The notes: generated from the letters alone by a model not told the origin. 7,693 nt of DNA from DASQVO01 sp035640715 (GCA_035640715.1 DASQVO010000539.1:1-7693), one strand, 5' to 3'; numbered from the stretch's first letter, positions 1 to 6,129 are shown. A program made the numbers and translations.

Positions 1-1
1 C

Positions 2-343
2 ATGGGCTACGGTTTCGCCTGCCTGGAGGACCTGGCCGAAGACGCCGGCCAGATCACGGCGGCCAACCTCGGCGAGTTCAAGCTGCCCTCCATGCACGAC
101 GCACCGGTGCTGCGCACGGTCCTGCTGGAAGGCGGCCAGGGCGTGACGTCGGCCAACATCAAGCCGGTCGGCGAGCTGACGAACGTGCCGGTGGCCGCCG
201 CAGTCGCGAACGCGGTAGCCGACGCCACCGGATGCCGTATCCGGGACCTCCCCGTCACGGCCGAGAAAGTGTTCTGGGCCCTGCGCGGGCCCGTGAAAGC
301 CGGCGGGCTGGCGGGCGCCGGTGCCCCCGGCGGGAGGCGGTGA
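2..343 (+). CDS. Molybdenum hydroxylase large subunit (xanthine dehydrogenase / CoxL family), C-terminal fragment
   Basis: This is the last 113 residues of the molybdopterin-cytosine-dinucleotide-binding catalytic subunit of a molybdenum hydroxylase. The gene enters from the left edge, and full-length members are usually around 750-800 residues, so the ATG at the edge is an internal methionine. The diagnostic segment is at visible residues 54-80: K-P-V-G-E, then small residues, then AAAVANAVADATG. This corresponds to the family's G-x-G-E loop, whose glutamate (visible E58) is the catalytic base next to the Mo centre. It is followed by the usual C-terminal IRDLPVTAEKVFWAL segment. The normal GVGE is PVGE here. 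Three bases separate the stop from the GTG of the iron-sulfur subunit gene, which indicates one operon. Substrate class (purine, CO-like, aldehyde, N-heterocycle) cannot be set from this fragment. Confidence 0.9.
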   Translation: MGYGFACLEDLAEDAGQITAANLGEFKLPSMHDAPVLRTVLLEGGQGVTSANIKPVGELTNVPVAAAVANAVADATGCRIRDLPVTAEKVFWALRGPVKAGGLAGAGAPGGRR

Positions 344-345
344 CA

Positions 346-795
346 GTGAAGCTCTCATTCACGCTCAACGGCGAGGCCGTGAAGGCCGAGACCGAGCCGG
401 GCGTGCTGCTGGTCGATCTGATCCGGGAGCTGGGCCTGACCGGGACCAAGGAAGCCTGCGGGGTCGGCGTCTGCGGGCTGTGCACGGTCCTCGTGGACGA
501 CCTGCCGGTCAGCTCGTGCCTCTACCTGGCGGCCTGCGCGGACGGGGCCAGCGTCTGGACGGTGGAGGGCCTGGCCCGCGAGGAGCCTGAGCTGGTCCGG
601 GCGTTCGCCGAGCAGGAGGGGATGCAGTGCGGGATCTGCACACCCGGCCAGGTCGTGGCGGCGGCCGCCCTAGCCAGGGAGAATCCCGCCGCGACCGAGG
701 AGGAGATCCGCGAGCACCAGGCCGGCAACCTGTGCCGGTGCACCGGGTACCAGACGATCGCCGCGTCCGTGAGGGCCTACCTTGCCGCCCGCTGA
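346..795 (+). CDS. Molybdenum hydroxylase small subunit, two [2Fe-2S] clusters (XdhC/CoxS type)
   Basis: This is the electron-transfer subunit of the molybdenum hydroxylase, 149 residues, within the usual 150-170 range. The N-terminal plant-type ferredoxin domain binds one [2Fe-2S] cluster through C38, C43, C46 and C58 (a CGVGVCGLC core). The C-terminal helical domain binds the second through C95, C98, C130 and C132 (CGICTPG and CRCTGY). All eight ligands are present. The frame is open from further upstream. I chose GTG at 346 because GGGAGG at 332-337 lies 8 bases before it and because the product then begins at the family's normal N-terminus, KLSFTLNGE. A GTG at 340 is too close to that ribosome site. 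The gene sits between the large and FAD subunit genes and passes electrons from the Mo centre towards FAD. Confidence 0.95.
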   Translation: MKLSFTLNGEAVKAETEPGVLLVDLIRELGLTGTKEACGVGVCGLCTVLVDDLPVSSCLYLAACADGASVWTVEGLAREEPELVRAFAEQEGMQCGICTPGQVVAAAALARENPAATEEEIREHQAGNLCRCTGYQTIAASVRAYLAAR

Positions 796-796
796 C

Positions 797-1675
797 ATGG
801 TCTTCTCCGCGCCGGTGACGCTGAGCGAGGCGCTCGCCGAGCTGGCCGGGGAACAGGACGCGATCGCCATGGGCGGCGGCACCTCGGTAGGCCTGCTGCT
901 CAAGAACGACCTGATCGAGCCGGGCAAGATCGTATGGCTGGCGCGGATTCCCGAACTGCGGCAGCTCGACGCCGGCCCCGGCGGGGACGTGCGCATCGGC
1001 GCCACGGTCACCCTGCGGGAGATCGCCCGCTCCGGCGTAATCCGCCGGCAGCTCCCGGCGCTGGCCTACGCGGCCGGGCAGGTGGGCAACCCCCGGGTGC
1101 GCGCGGTCGCCACACTCGGCGGTGCGCTGGCCCACTCCGACGCGCGCCAGGATGTCCCGCCGATCCTGTACGCCCTGGACGCCCGGATCCGGATCGCGGG
1201 ACCGGCGGGGACACGCGAGATCCCGGTCGCGGGCTTCCACACCGGTTTCATGGAGACGGTCCTCGCCGAGGACGAGCTCGTGACGCACGTCGTCATCCCC
1301 GCCGTCCCCGGCCGGCGCGCGGCCTACGCCCGGTTCACCCCGGGAAGCGATGATGATTACCCGACGGTCAGCGCGGCGGCGAGCATCGTGCGCGGCGATG
1401 ACATGCGGGTCACCAGCGCCGTCCTCGTCCTCGGCGGAGTCGGCCCGGCGCCGATGCTGGTCCCGCAGGCGGCCGGGCTGACCGGGACCGTGCCGGGTGC
1501 GGGGGAGATCGAGGCCGTGGCGGAAGCGGCGGAGGCGGCAGCCGACCCGGCCGACGACCAGCGCGGCTCGGCGCGCTACAAGAAAGCCATGGCCCGCGAG
1601 TGGGCCGGGCGGGTCCTGCGTGCCTGCCTGGACGCGGGCGGCGGGCAGCAGGTGCCCGGCCTGACGGCCGGGTAG
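797..1675 (+). CDS. Molybdenum hydroxylase FAD-binding (medium) subunit (CoxM type)
   Basis: This is the flavoprotein subunit of the molybdenum hydroxylase, 292 residues, close to the usual 280-300. The N-terminal FAD-binding domain shows the two family signatures: AMGGGTSVG at residues 24-32, which contacts the FAD pyrophosphate, and ATLGGALAHSD at 105-115. The CO-dehydrogenase flavoprotein C-terminal domain follows from about residue 175 and includes DDDYPTVSAAA and an ARYKKAMA segment near the end. The ATG at 797 lies one base after the small-subunit stop. There is no strong ribosome site, so translation is probably coupled to the upstream gene. A TTG at 782 would add five residues overlapping the upstream gene and is less likely. 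The gene order large-small-medium differs from the medium-small-large order of classical CO dehydrogenase operons. No maturation genes follow; the operon appears to end here. Confidence 0.93.
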   Translation: MVFSAPVTLSEALAELAGEQDAIAMGGGTSVGLLLKNDLIEPGKIVWLARIPELRQLDAGPGGDVRIGATVTLREIARSGVIRRQLPALAYAAGQVGNPRVRAVATLGGALAHSDARQDVPPILYALDARIRIAGPAGTREIPVAGFHTGFMETVLAEDELVTHVVIPAVPGRRAAYARFTPGSDDDYPTVSAAASIVRGDDMRVTSAVLVLGGVGPAPMLVPQAAGLTGTVPGAGEIEAVAEAAEAAADPADDQRGSARYKKAMAREWAGRVLRACLDAGGGQQVPGLTAG

Positions 1676-1765
1676 GCAGATAGGCGGGGCGGCGAGCTCG
1701 CGGCCGGAGCTTGTCAGGCGGCAACGGCGCAGGCACCGGCGCAACATTGTGAGATGCGCGGAGAA

Positions 1766-2854
1766 TCAATCTCTGATGTCTTCAAGCAGCCAGTCATCGG
1801 GGATGTCGTGCCCTAGGCCCCGCTCGGCTGCCAGCCGCAGCGCCTGGCCACCCACTGCGGCGAACTGCAAGCCCTGCGTGCCGGTCGCGACGAACAGCGT
1901 GACCTCCTCCGGGGATGTCCGCCCTGGCGCACGCCCAGCCTCAACATCGGTCAAGGTGGGATACTCGCCCGTCTGGTGCACCCTGCTCGGCGGGATCACG
2001 GCTCGTTCTTCTGGCCGACCTGCCACGTAGGCCGCGATCCCTCCGGCCTTCCACTCCATCATCGGCACTGGCGTGCCGTACGGGACCGTGTGGACACCGA
2101 GCTGCACGATCCGGTCGGCCCGCTCTACCAGTGCGTCGCCGAGCTCCCGGCGGGTGACGCACACCACATGGGCTCCCGGCGACAGCCACGCCGGATCGAA
2201 CGTCGGGAGCATCGAATCGGTTGCGCTAGCCACGATGCCGGCGCCACGCACTGCCTCCTCAGCGCTGTCCACGGCCCTGACCGGCACGCCTAGCGCTTCG
2301 GTCATCTCAGCGGCGTATGTCTCGCGGTGCCCAGCATTGGGGCTGTAGACACGTACGCCGCGAATCGGCCGTACGAGAGCGAAGGCGTGCAGGAAGGTGC
2401 GAGCCATGCCTCCGGAGCCAACCATCCCGATGATCTGCGGACCCGGCCGGGCGAGAAGGTCGGTTCCGATGCCCGCGGCGCCGCCTACTCTCATGTGCTG
2501 GAGATAGCCGTCTTGGATCAGGGCGGCAGGCACGCCAGTGCTCGCGTCGAACAGCATAATCAGCCCGCAGTACAGGCCCGGACGCAGGCAATACTTCTCC
2601 TGGCTGCGGCCGTCCGGCCAGCTTACGATGTCTGACTTCATGCGGATGGCCACGACGCCGAAGTGGCGGGACGCCCCCACCATCGAGCCCCACTGGTAAT
2701 AGTCAGAGGGCCGGCCGGTGGGCAGGTAGTAGTCAATCCTCGGTCCGTAGCTCGCCTCACCGGTGTGTAGCTCGGCGTATCCGGCTCGCAGCGCCGCCAT
2801 CGTCTCGGTCATGCCGAGAACGCTGCGGACATCATCATTACTCAGTACGCGCAT
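1766..2854 (-). CDS. Ornithine cyclodeaminase / mu-crystallin family protein, NAD(P)-dependent
   Basis: This 362-residue protein belongs to the ornithine cyclodeaminase / mu-crystallin family, which includes cyclodeaminases, ketimine reductases and some N-alkyl amino acid dehydrogenases. The N-terminus MRVLSNDDV is typical. A lysine at K73 and an arginine in HMRVGGAAG (R122) match the family's substrate-binding Lys and Arg. The Rossmann fold carries GMVGSGGMA at residues 143-151 for NAD(P). Where true ornithine cyclodeaminase has a conserved G-D-x-P-G-K-x-E-L segment with its catalytic Asp, this protein has only TRREL (residues 234-238), so lysine or ornithine chemistry should not be assumed. 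I chose the ATG at 2854, preceded by CAGGTGG, over a GTG at 2902 that would add 16 atypical residues. The gene diverges from the importer, which suggests that it acts on the imported compound (inference). Confidence 0.85.
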   Translation of the reverse strand: MRVLSNDDVRSVLGMTETMAALRAGYAELHTGEASYGPRIDYYLPTGRPSDYYQWGSMVGASRHFGVVAIRMKSDIVSWPDGRSQEKYCLRPGLYCGLIMLFDASTGVPAALIQDGYLQHMRVGGAAGIGTDLLARPGPQIIGMVGSGGMARTFLHAFALVRPIRGVRVYSPNAGHRETYAAEMTEALGVPVRAVDSAEEAVRGAGIVASATDSMLPTFDPAWLSPGAHVVCVTRRELGDALVERADRIVQLGVHTVPYGTPVPMMEWKAGGIAAYVAGRPEERAVIPPSRVHQTGEYPTLTDVEAGRAPGRTSPEEVTLFVATGTQGLQFAAVGGQALRLAAERGLGHDIPDDWLLEDIRD

Positions 2855-2889
2855 GGCCACCTGCCTGCTTGTGTGAGTAAGGGAACCCG

Positions 2890-2921
2890 GCCGGTTAGCC
2901 ACGCCATCGACCGGAACCGGC
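2890..2921. promoter_or_regulatory. Inverted repeat, possible operator
   Basis: GCCGGTT at 2890-2896 is repeated in inverted form as AACCGGC at 2915-2921, with an 18-base spacer. The right arm overlaps a short direct repeat of ACCGG (2910-2914 and 2916-2920). The site lies 36-67 bases upstream of the minus-strand ATG and about 27 bases from the -35-like element facing the importer. That is a suitable place for a regulator acting on one or both genes. It could equally be an RNA hairpin in the minus-strand leader or chance in GC-rich DNA. No regulator gene is in the window. Confidence 0.3.
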
Positions 2922-2947
2922 TACGACACGCACCTTAACGCGAGACC

Positions 2948-2976
2948 TTGTTCTGAAGACCGAATGGTATTACTTT
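2948..2976 (+). promoter_or_regulatory. Putative sigma-70-type promoter of the importer operon
   Basis: TTGTTC at 2948-2953 and TACTTT at 2971-2976 are separated by exactly 17 bases. The first matches TTGACA at four of six positions and the second fits the actinobacterial TAnnnT pattern. They lie in the least GC-rich part of the intergenic region. Transcription would start near 2983 and give a leader of roughly 135 bases before the binding-protein ATG. This is a motif reading only; other -10 registers such as TATTAC at 2968-2973 are possible but less well spaced. Confidence 0.45.
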
Positions 2977-3042
2977 TAGTCCACGCGGTCCCGCAATGCA
3001 AGGGCCCCGCGCCGCGGCCTCCTCTACGCCCCCCATGCAGGC

Positions 3043-3089
3043 GGCCGCTGTGCGGCCACACCGTCACGGCGGCCGTCCGCGGTTACGGT
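3043..3089 (+). promoter_or_regulatory. Possible structured 5' leader of the importer mRNA
   Basis: Within the presumed leader, GGCCGC (3043-3048) and GCGGCC (3052-3057) can form a 6-bp stem with a three-base loop. Just downstream, ACCGT (3060-3064) can pair with ACGGT (3085-3089), enclosing a smaller ACGG/CCGT hairpin at 3066-3076. The structures end 17 bases before the AGGAAGGG ribosome site. I do not recognise a known riboswitch consensus: the conserved thiamine-pyrophosphate elements, for example, are not seen. GC-rich DNA readily gives such pairings, so function is uncertain. Confidence 0.25.
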
Positions 3090-3119
3090 AATCGCCTTCG
3101 TGAAAGGAAGGGAACGTCC

Positions 3120-4196
3120 ATGAGAATGGCATGGCAAAGGCGCCTGCCACTGGCCTCGGCATGGGTGACGGTGCTGTTGCTGGCCGCAGCCTGCGGTAGC
3201 AGCGGGCCAACCAGCAACGACAATGCGTCATCGAAACCTCAAACGCAGCAGGAGCTGCTTTCGGCTGCGAACAAGGAAGGCACGGTCGCGTGGTACACGA
3301 CCTTCTCCAGCAAGGACGTAGCCCCGATGATCGCCGCTTTCAACAAGGTTTACCCAACGATCAAAGTTCAGGCGCTGCGCCTGAGCGCCGACCAGTTGCC
3401 AGCCAGGGTCATCACCGAGCAAAGAGCCGCCAAGTACAACGCGGACGTCGTCTCTGGTGAGTCCGTCTATGTTTCCCAGCTCATTTACGCGAATGCGCTG
3501 GCGCCCTATAAGGCGCCGGACGAGGCGGCGCTTCCCGCTGGCCTCAGTCTGCCTGCCGGCTATTCCGGGGTCGTCTACGCGAACACCACTGTCATCGCCT
3601 ACAACCCCACTGCGCTGAAGGCGCATCACATACCTGTGCCGCAAACATTTCAGGACCTCGCGAAACCGCAGTGGAAGGGAAACTTCTCGATCGACCCCAG
3701 CGCGGTGAACCTCTATCAGGCTCTTATCTCCTCCATGGGCCACACCAAGGCACTTGCCCTGATCAAGGCACTTGGCAACAACAGCCCACGTTTCGTCACC
3801 AGCCACACCCTGGCGTTGACGCAGGTTCAGTCGGGCGAGCCTATGGCGACCGCGACTGCCTACGGGTACCTGGCGGCGAGGCTGAAGAAAACGACTCCCA
3901 GCCAGATCGCTTTCGTCAACACAAACCCGCTTCCCACGTCGCTCTCACTGATCGACATGGCGAAGAACGCGCCGCACCCAGATGCCGCCAAGCTGTTCAT
4001 CGACTGGATGGAGTCGAAGACAGGTCAAGCGGCCATCGTGGATGTCACCAAGCACCTGTCGCTGCGCGAGGATGTCAGCAACGATCCGACGGTGTGGAAT
4101 CCGAGCACGTGGCCGCCCGCATGGGTCGGTGCCCTGCCATCTGCTGAGTACAACACAGATATGAGCGAATACAAGCAGGCACTGCACGCGTCATGA
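3120..4196 (+). CDS. ABC importer substrate-binding lipoprotein (ferric iron / thiamine / aminoethylphosphonate superfamily)
   Basis: This is the extracellular solute-binding component of an ABC importer, 358 residues. A lipoprotein signal sequence is clear: basic MRMAWQRR, a hydrophobic stretch, then LLLAAAC with the lipidated cysteine at C25 and a Ser/Asn-rich linker. The mature part resembles the AfuA/FbpA-like group: EGTVAWYTTFSS begins lobe 1, VIAYNPTAL and PQTFQDLAKPQWKGNFSI cover the hinge and lobe 2, and DAAKLFIDWMESKTGQ is the typical C-terminal segment. Iron-binding relatives usually carry adjacent tyrosines before the AARL helix; here they are Y248-G-Y250, so an organic ligand is plausible. 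The ATG at 3120 follows AGGAAGGG by about 8 bases; a second ATG at 3126 is possible. The gene is first in the importer operon. Third-position GC looks lower than in the molybdenum hydroxylase genes. Confidence 0.9.
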   Translation: MRMAWQRRLPLASAWVTVLLLAAACGSSGPTSNDNASSKPQTQQELLSAANKEGTVAWYTTFSSKDVAPMIAAFNKVYPTIKVQALRLSADQLPARVITEQRAAKYNADVVSGESVYVSQLIYANALAPYKAPDEAALPAGLSLPAGYSGVVYANTTVIAYNPTALKAHHIPVPQTFQDLAKPQWKGNFSIDPSAVNLYQALISSMGHTKALALIKALGNNSPRFVTSHTLALTQVQSGEPMATATAYGYLAARLKKTTPSQIAFVNTNPLPTSLSLIDMAKNAPHPDAAKLFIDWMESKTGQAAIVDVTKHLSLREDVSNDPTVWNPSTWPPAWVGALPSAEYNTDMSEYKQALHAS

Positions 4197-4221
4197 CGCA
4201 GGCCGTGACGGCACAACGGGC

Positions 4222-4248
4222 GCCCGGGCCGGCGCGGCCGGCCCGGGC
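4222..4248 (+). promoter_or_regulatory. Intercistronic GC hairpin between binding-protein and permease genes
   Basis: GCCCGGGCCGGC (4222-4233) is followed after a three-base GCG loop by its exact reverse complement (4237-4248), giving a perfect 12-bp stem made only of G-C pairs. It begins 26 bases after the binding-protein stop and ends 15 bases before the permease ribosome site (AGGGGAAGG, 4264-4272). No T-run follows, so it is not a classical intrinsic terminator. In other importer operons, hairpins at this place protect the upstream mRNA from 3' exonucleases or cause partial termination, so that binding protein is made in excess over permease. I infer that role here. Confidence 0.65.
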
Positions 4249-4281
4249 CTCCCAGCCCGCCCCAGGGGAAGGTTTCTGTCT

Positions 4282-6042
4282 ATGAGTATCGCTATCGGCC
4301 GCCCGGGGCGAGGATCAGGCCAGGCTCCGGCACGGTTCGCCGCCTCGATCGGCCGGCTGCGCCGAGAGCCCAAATACCTGATCCTGCTCCCGGCCGCAGT
4401 GGTGGTCGCCTACCTGGCGCTCGTCCCCATCGGCACCATGCTGGTGGCCAGCTTCCAGTCGTCGTTCCTCGGCACCGGCCCTTCCCATTGGACGGCCAGC
4501 CACTACGCCGAGACGTTCACGTCCCCGGGGTTCGGGCAGCTCGTCACCAACTCGTTCGCGTACGCGGCGGCCACCGCCGCCGTCTCGACCTGCATCGGCT
4601 TCGGCCTCGCGTGGCTGGTCAGCCGCACCAACACCCCGGCGAAATCGTTCGCTCGCGTGGCTGCGATCGTCCCGTTGATCATCCCCGGCATCCTCAACAC
4701 CGTCGCCTGGGCACTGTTGTTCGCTCCGAGCACCGGCCCGCTCAACTCACTGCTGCGCGACCTGCATCTGCCGACGTTCAACATCTACTCGCTGCCCGGA
4801 ATGGTCTTCGTGCAGACGATGCACGTGACTCCCATCGCGTTCCTCATGGGGGTGGCCGCGTTCACATCGATGGACGCCTCCATGGAGGAGGCCGCGCTCA
4901 GCTCGGGCGCATCCCCCTGGTGCGTATTCCGTAAGATCACTTTGCGGCTCGTCGGGCCGGCGATCCTGTCCGCAGCCCTGCTGATGTTCATCCAGACGAT
5001 CTCCACCTTCGAGGTGCCGCAGCTAATCGGCGTGCCGGGCCACACGTTCGTTTTCGTGAGCAAGATCTACGACGCGCTGCAGACGTTTCCCCCGGACTAC
5101 GGCACGGTCGGCGTAATCGGCGTTTTCGTGCTGTGCATCGCCGTGGGCGGCCTGTGGCTGTCACGCCGGCTGAGCAGGGGATCGGTGACCGCGACCATCA
5201 CCGGGAAAGGCTTCAGGCCCTCGGTGACCGACCTGGGCCGCTGGCGGCCCGTCGGCCTGGCCGCCTTCATACTGTTCTTCCTCATCGCTGTCGTGCTCCC
5301 ACTGGTGATCCTGTTGTGGTCGTCCCTGCTTCCTGGCTATGAGCCGCCGTCGGCGAAGGCACTGCACGACATCACCCTGGCTAACTTCCGGCAGATCTGG
5401 ACGGCACCGAACCTGCTTCGGTCCGTTCGCAACAGTGTGCTCACCGCTGTGATATCCGGTACCGTCGTGACGGCGCTCTCTGCCGTGGTCGCCTACATAG
5501 TGGTGAAGACCCGCATCCGCGGGCGTCATCTGCTGGACGGCCTTGCGACGATGCCGATCGCGGTCCCGAGCATCATCATGGGGGTCGGGATCCTTTACTG
5601 GTACCTCGTGGCTCCGCTGCCATTCCACCTGTACGGCACATTGATCATCCTTATCGTGGCCTTTATCACGATCAGCCTGCCGTATGGCCTGCGTTACCTG
5701 GCGCCAGGCATGGCGCAGATCAAGGACGAGCTCGAGGAGGCCGCTACCGCAAGCGGCGCTTCCTGGCCGCAGTCATTCCGCCGGGTGTTCGTGCCACTAC
5801 TGATGCCGTCGTTGCTCGCAGCATTTCTCTACACGATGATCGTCGCATTTCGTGAGATCTCCGCTGCGATATTTCTCTATACCCAGGGAAACGAAGTTAT
5901 GTCGGTGACGGTTTATGACCTCTGGTCAAATGGTGACTATCCCGTGGTTGCTGCCCTCGGCGTCCTTATCGTTGCATTCCTCGCCGTTGTGGCTGGGATC
6001 GTCCAGCGGCTGGGCGGGCGGCTGGGTATCGGCAGTCGCTGA
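4282..6042 (+). CDS. ABC importer permease, fused two-domain (FbpB/ThiP-like)
   Basis: This membrane protein of 586 residues forms the transport channel. It contains two consecutive permease domains, as in FbpB or ThiP, so one polypeptide replaces a permease dimer. The first transmembrane helix spans about residues 32-57, and the second half begins with a hydrophobic helix around 325-350. Each half holds an EAA coupling loop that contacts the ATPase: EEAALSSGAS at 202-211 and EEAATASGAS at 485-494-plus, each followed by an F-R-K/R-x-x-x-P/R-L pattern. About 12 membrane helices are expected for the family. The ATG at 4282 follows AGGGGAAGG by 9 bases. The reading frame remains open for 28 codons beyond the TGA at 6040-6042 and then ends at a TGA overlapping the ATPase ATG; see the findings. 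Confidence 0.93.
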   Translation: MSIAIGRPGRGSGQAPARFAASIGRLRREPKYLILLPAAVVVAYLALVPIGTMLVASFQSSFLGTGPSHWTASHYAETFTSPGFGQLVTNSFAYAAATAAVSTCIGFGLAWLVSRTNTPAKSFARVAAIVPLIIPGILNTVAWALLFAPSTGPLNSLLRDLHLPTFNIYSLPGMVFVQTMHVTPIAFLMGVAAFTSMDASMEEAALSSGASPWCVFRKITLRLVGPAILSAALLMFIQTISTFEVPQLIGVPGHTFVFVSKIYDALQTFPPDYGTVGVIGVFVLCIAVGGLWLSRRLSRGSVTATITGKGFRPSVTDLGRWRPVGLAAFILFFLIAVVLPLVILLWSSLLPGYEPPSAKALHDITLANFRQIWTAPNLLRSVRNSVLTAVISGTVVTALSAVVAYIVVKTRIRGRHLLDGLATMPIAVPSIIMGVGILYWYLVAPLPFHLYGTLIILIVAFITISLPYGLRYLAPGMAQIKDELEEAATASGASWPQSFRRVFVPLLMPSLLAAFLYTMIVAFREISAAIFLYTQGNEVMSVTVYDLWSNGDYPVVAALGVLIVAFLAVVAGIVQRLGGRLGIGSR

Positions 6043-6074
6043 CCCGGATCAGCACGGGCGACCGCTGACCGGAT
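6037..6074 (+). repeat. Imperfect short direct repeat at the permease gene end
   Basis: CGCTGACCCGGAT at 6037-6049 and CGCTGACCGGAT at 6063-6074 differ by one C and are offset by 26 bases. The first copy contains the permease stop codon (6040-6042). The spacing gap to the ATPase also holds a second pair, ACGTGGA at 6101-6107 and 6111-6117, the latter carrying the ATPase ribosome site. These may be remnants of small duplications; no function can be assigned. Confidence 0.4.
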
Positions 6075-6129
6075 GACAGATACGAACCTGCTACCAACGG
6101 ACGTGGACAGACGTGGAGGTTGGACATGA
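6073..6129 (+). other. Candidate 18-codon mini-ORF ending in an ATGA overlap with the ATPase start
   Basis: An ATG at 6073 opens an 18-residue frame (beginning MTDTNLLPTD and ending with GGWT) that stops at TGA 6127-6129. This stop overlaps the ATPase ATG as ATGA. The frame is the same as that of the permease, so it may be leftover permease sequence rather than a gene. No good ribosome site precedes 6073. If translated, it would couple ATPase translation to upstream ribosomes. The strong GGAGG at 6115-6119 makes such coupling unnecessary, so I rate it as unlikely to be a real peptide. Confidence 0.15.

Larger units (their letters stand above)
2855..3119. other. Divergent intergenic region between the cyclodeaminase-like gene and the importer operon
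   Basis: This 265-bp gap separates two divergently transcribed genes and must carry control sites for both. It contains an inverted repeat nearer the minus-strand gene, a locally AT-richer stretch around 2945-2980 with a promoter-like pair facing the importer, and a GC-rich segment of about 140 bases that would form the leader of the importer mRNA. I saw no convincing -35/-10 pair for the minus-strand gene and no coding sequence. The importer frame is open back to an ATG at 2964, but that stretch lacks a ribosome site and would bury the signal peptide. Confidence 0.7.

Noticed and set aside
509..1747. Long minus-strand open frame of 412 codons opposite the iron-sulfur and FAD subunit genes
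   Set aside because: It is a typical GC-rich shadow frame: rich in Arg, Pro, Gly and Ala, without recognisable domains, and fully antisense to two clearly conserved genes.
1676..1765. Possible bidirectional terminator between the FAD subunit gene and the convergent cyclodeaminase-family gene
   Set aside because: Only a weak 5-bp pairing (AGCTC at 1695-1699 with GAGCT at 1707-1711) and no T-run on either strand were found, so an intrinsic terminator cannot be supported.
2855..2902. Upstream GTG start at 2902 for the cyclodeaminase-family protein
   Set aside because: The added 16 residues do not resemble the family, while the ATG at 2854 has an AGGTGG ribosome site and gives the typical MRVLSNDDV start.
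2964..3119. In-frame upstream ATG at 2964 extending the binding protein by 52 residues
   Set aside because: There is no ribosome site before it, the -10-like element lies inside it, and it would place the lipoprotein signal sequence in the interior of the protein.
3744..3775. Repeat of CAAGGCACTTG within the binding-protein gene
   Set aside because: It encodes a repeated K-A-L pattern in a helix of the protein and needs no further explanation.
3228..3806. Minus-strand open frame of 192 codons opposite the binding-protein gene
   Set aside because: It has no recognisable family features and is antisense to a strongly supported lipoprotein gene.
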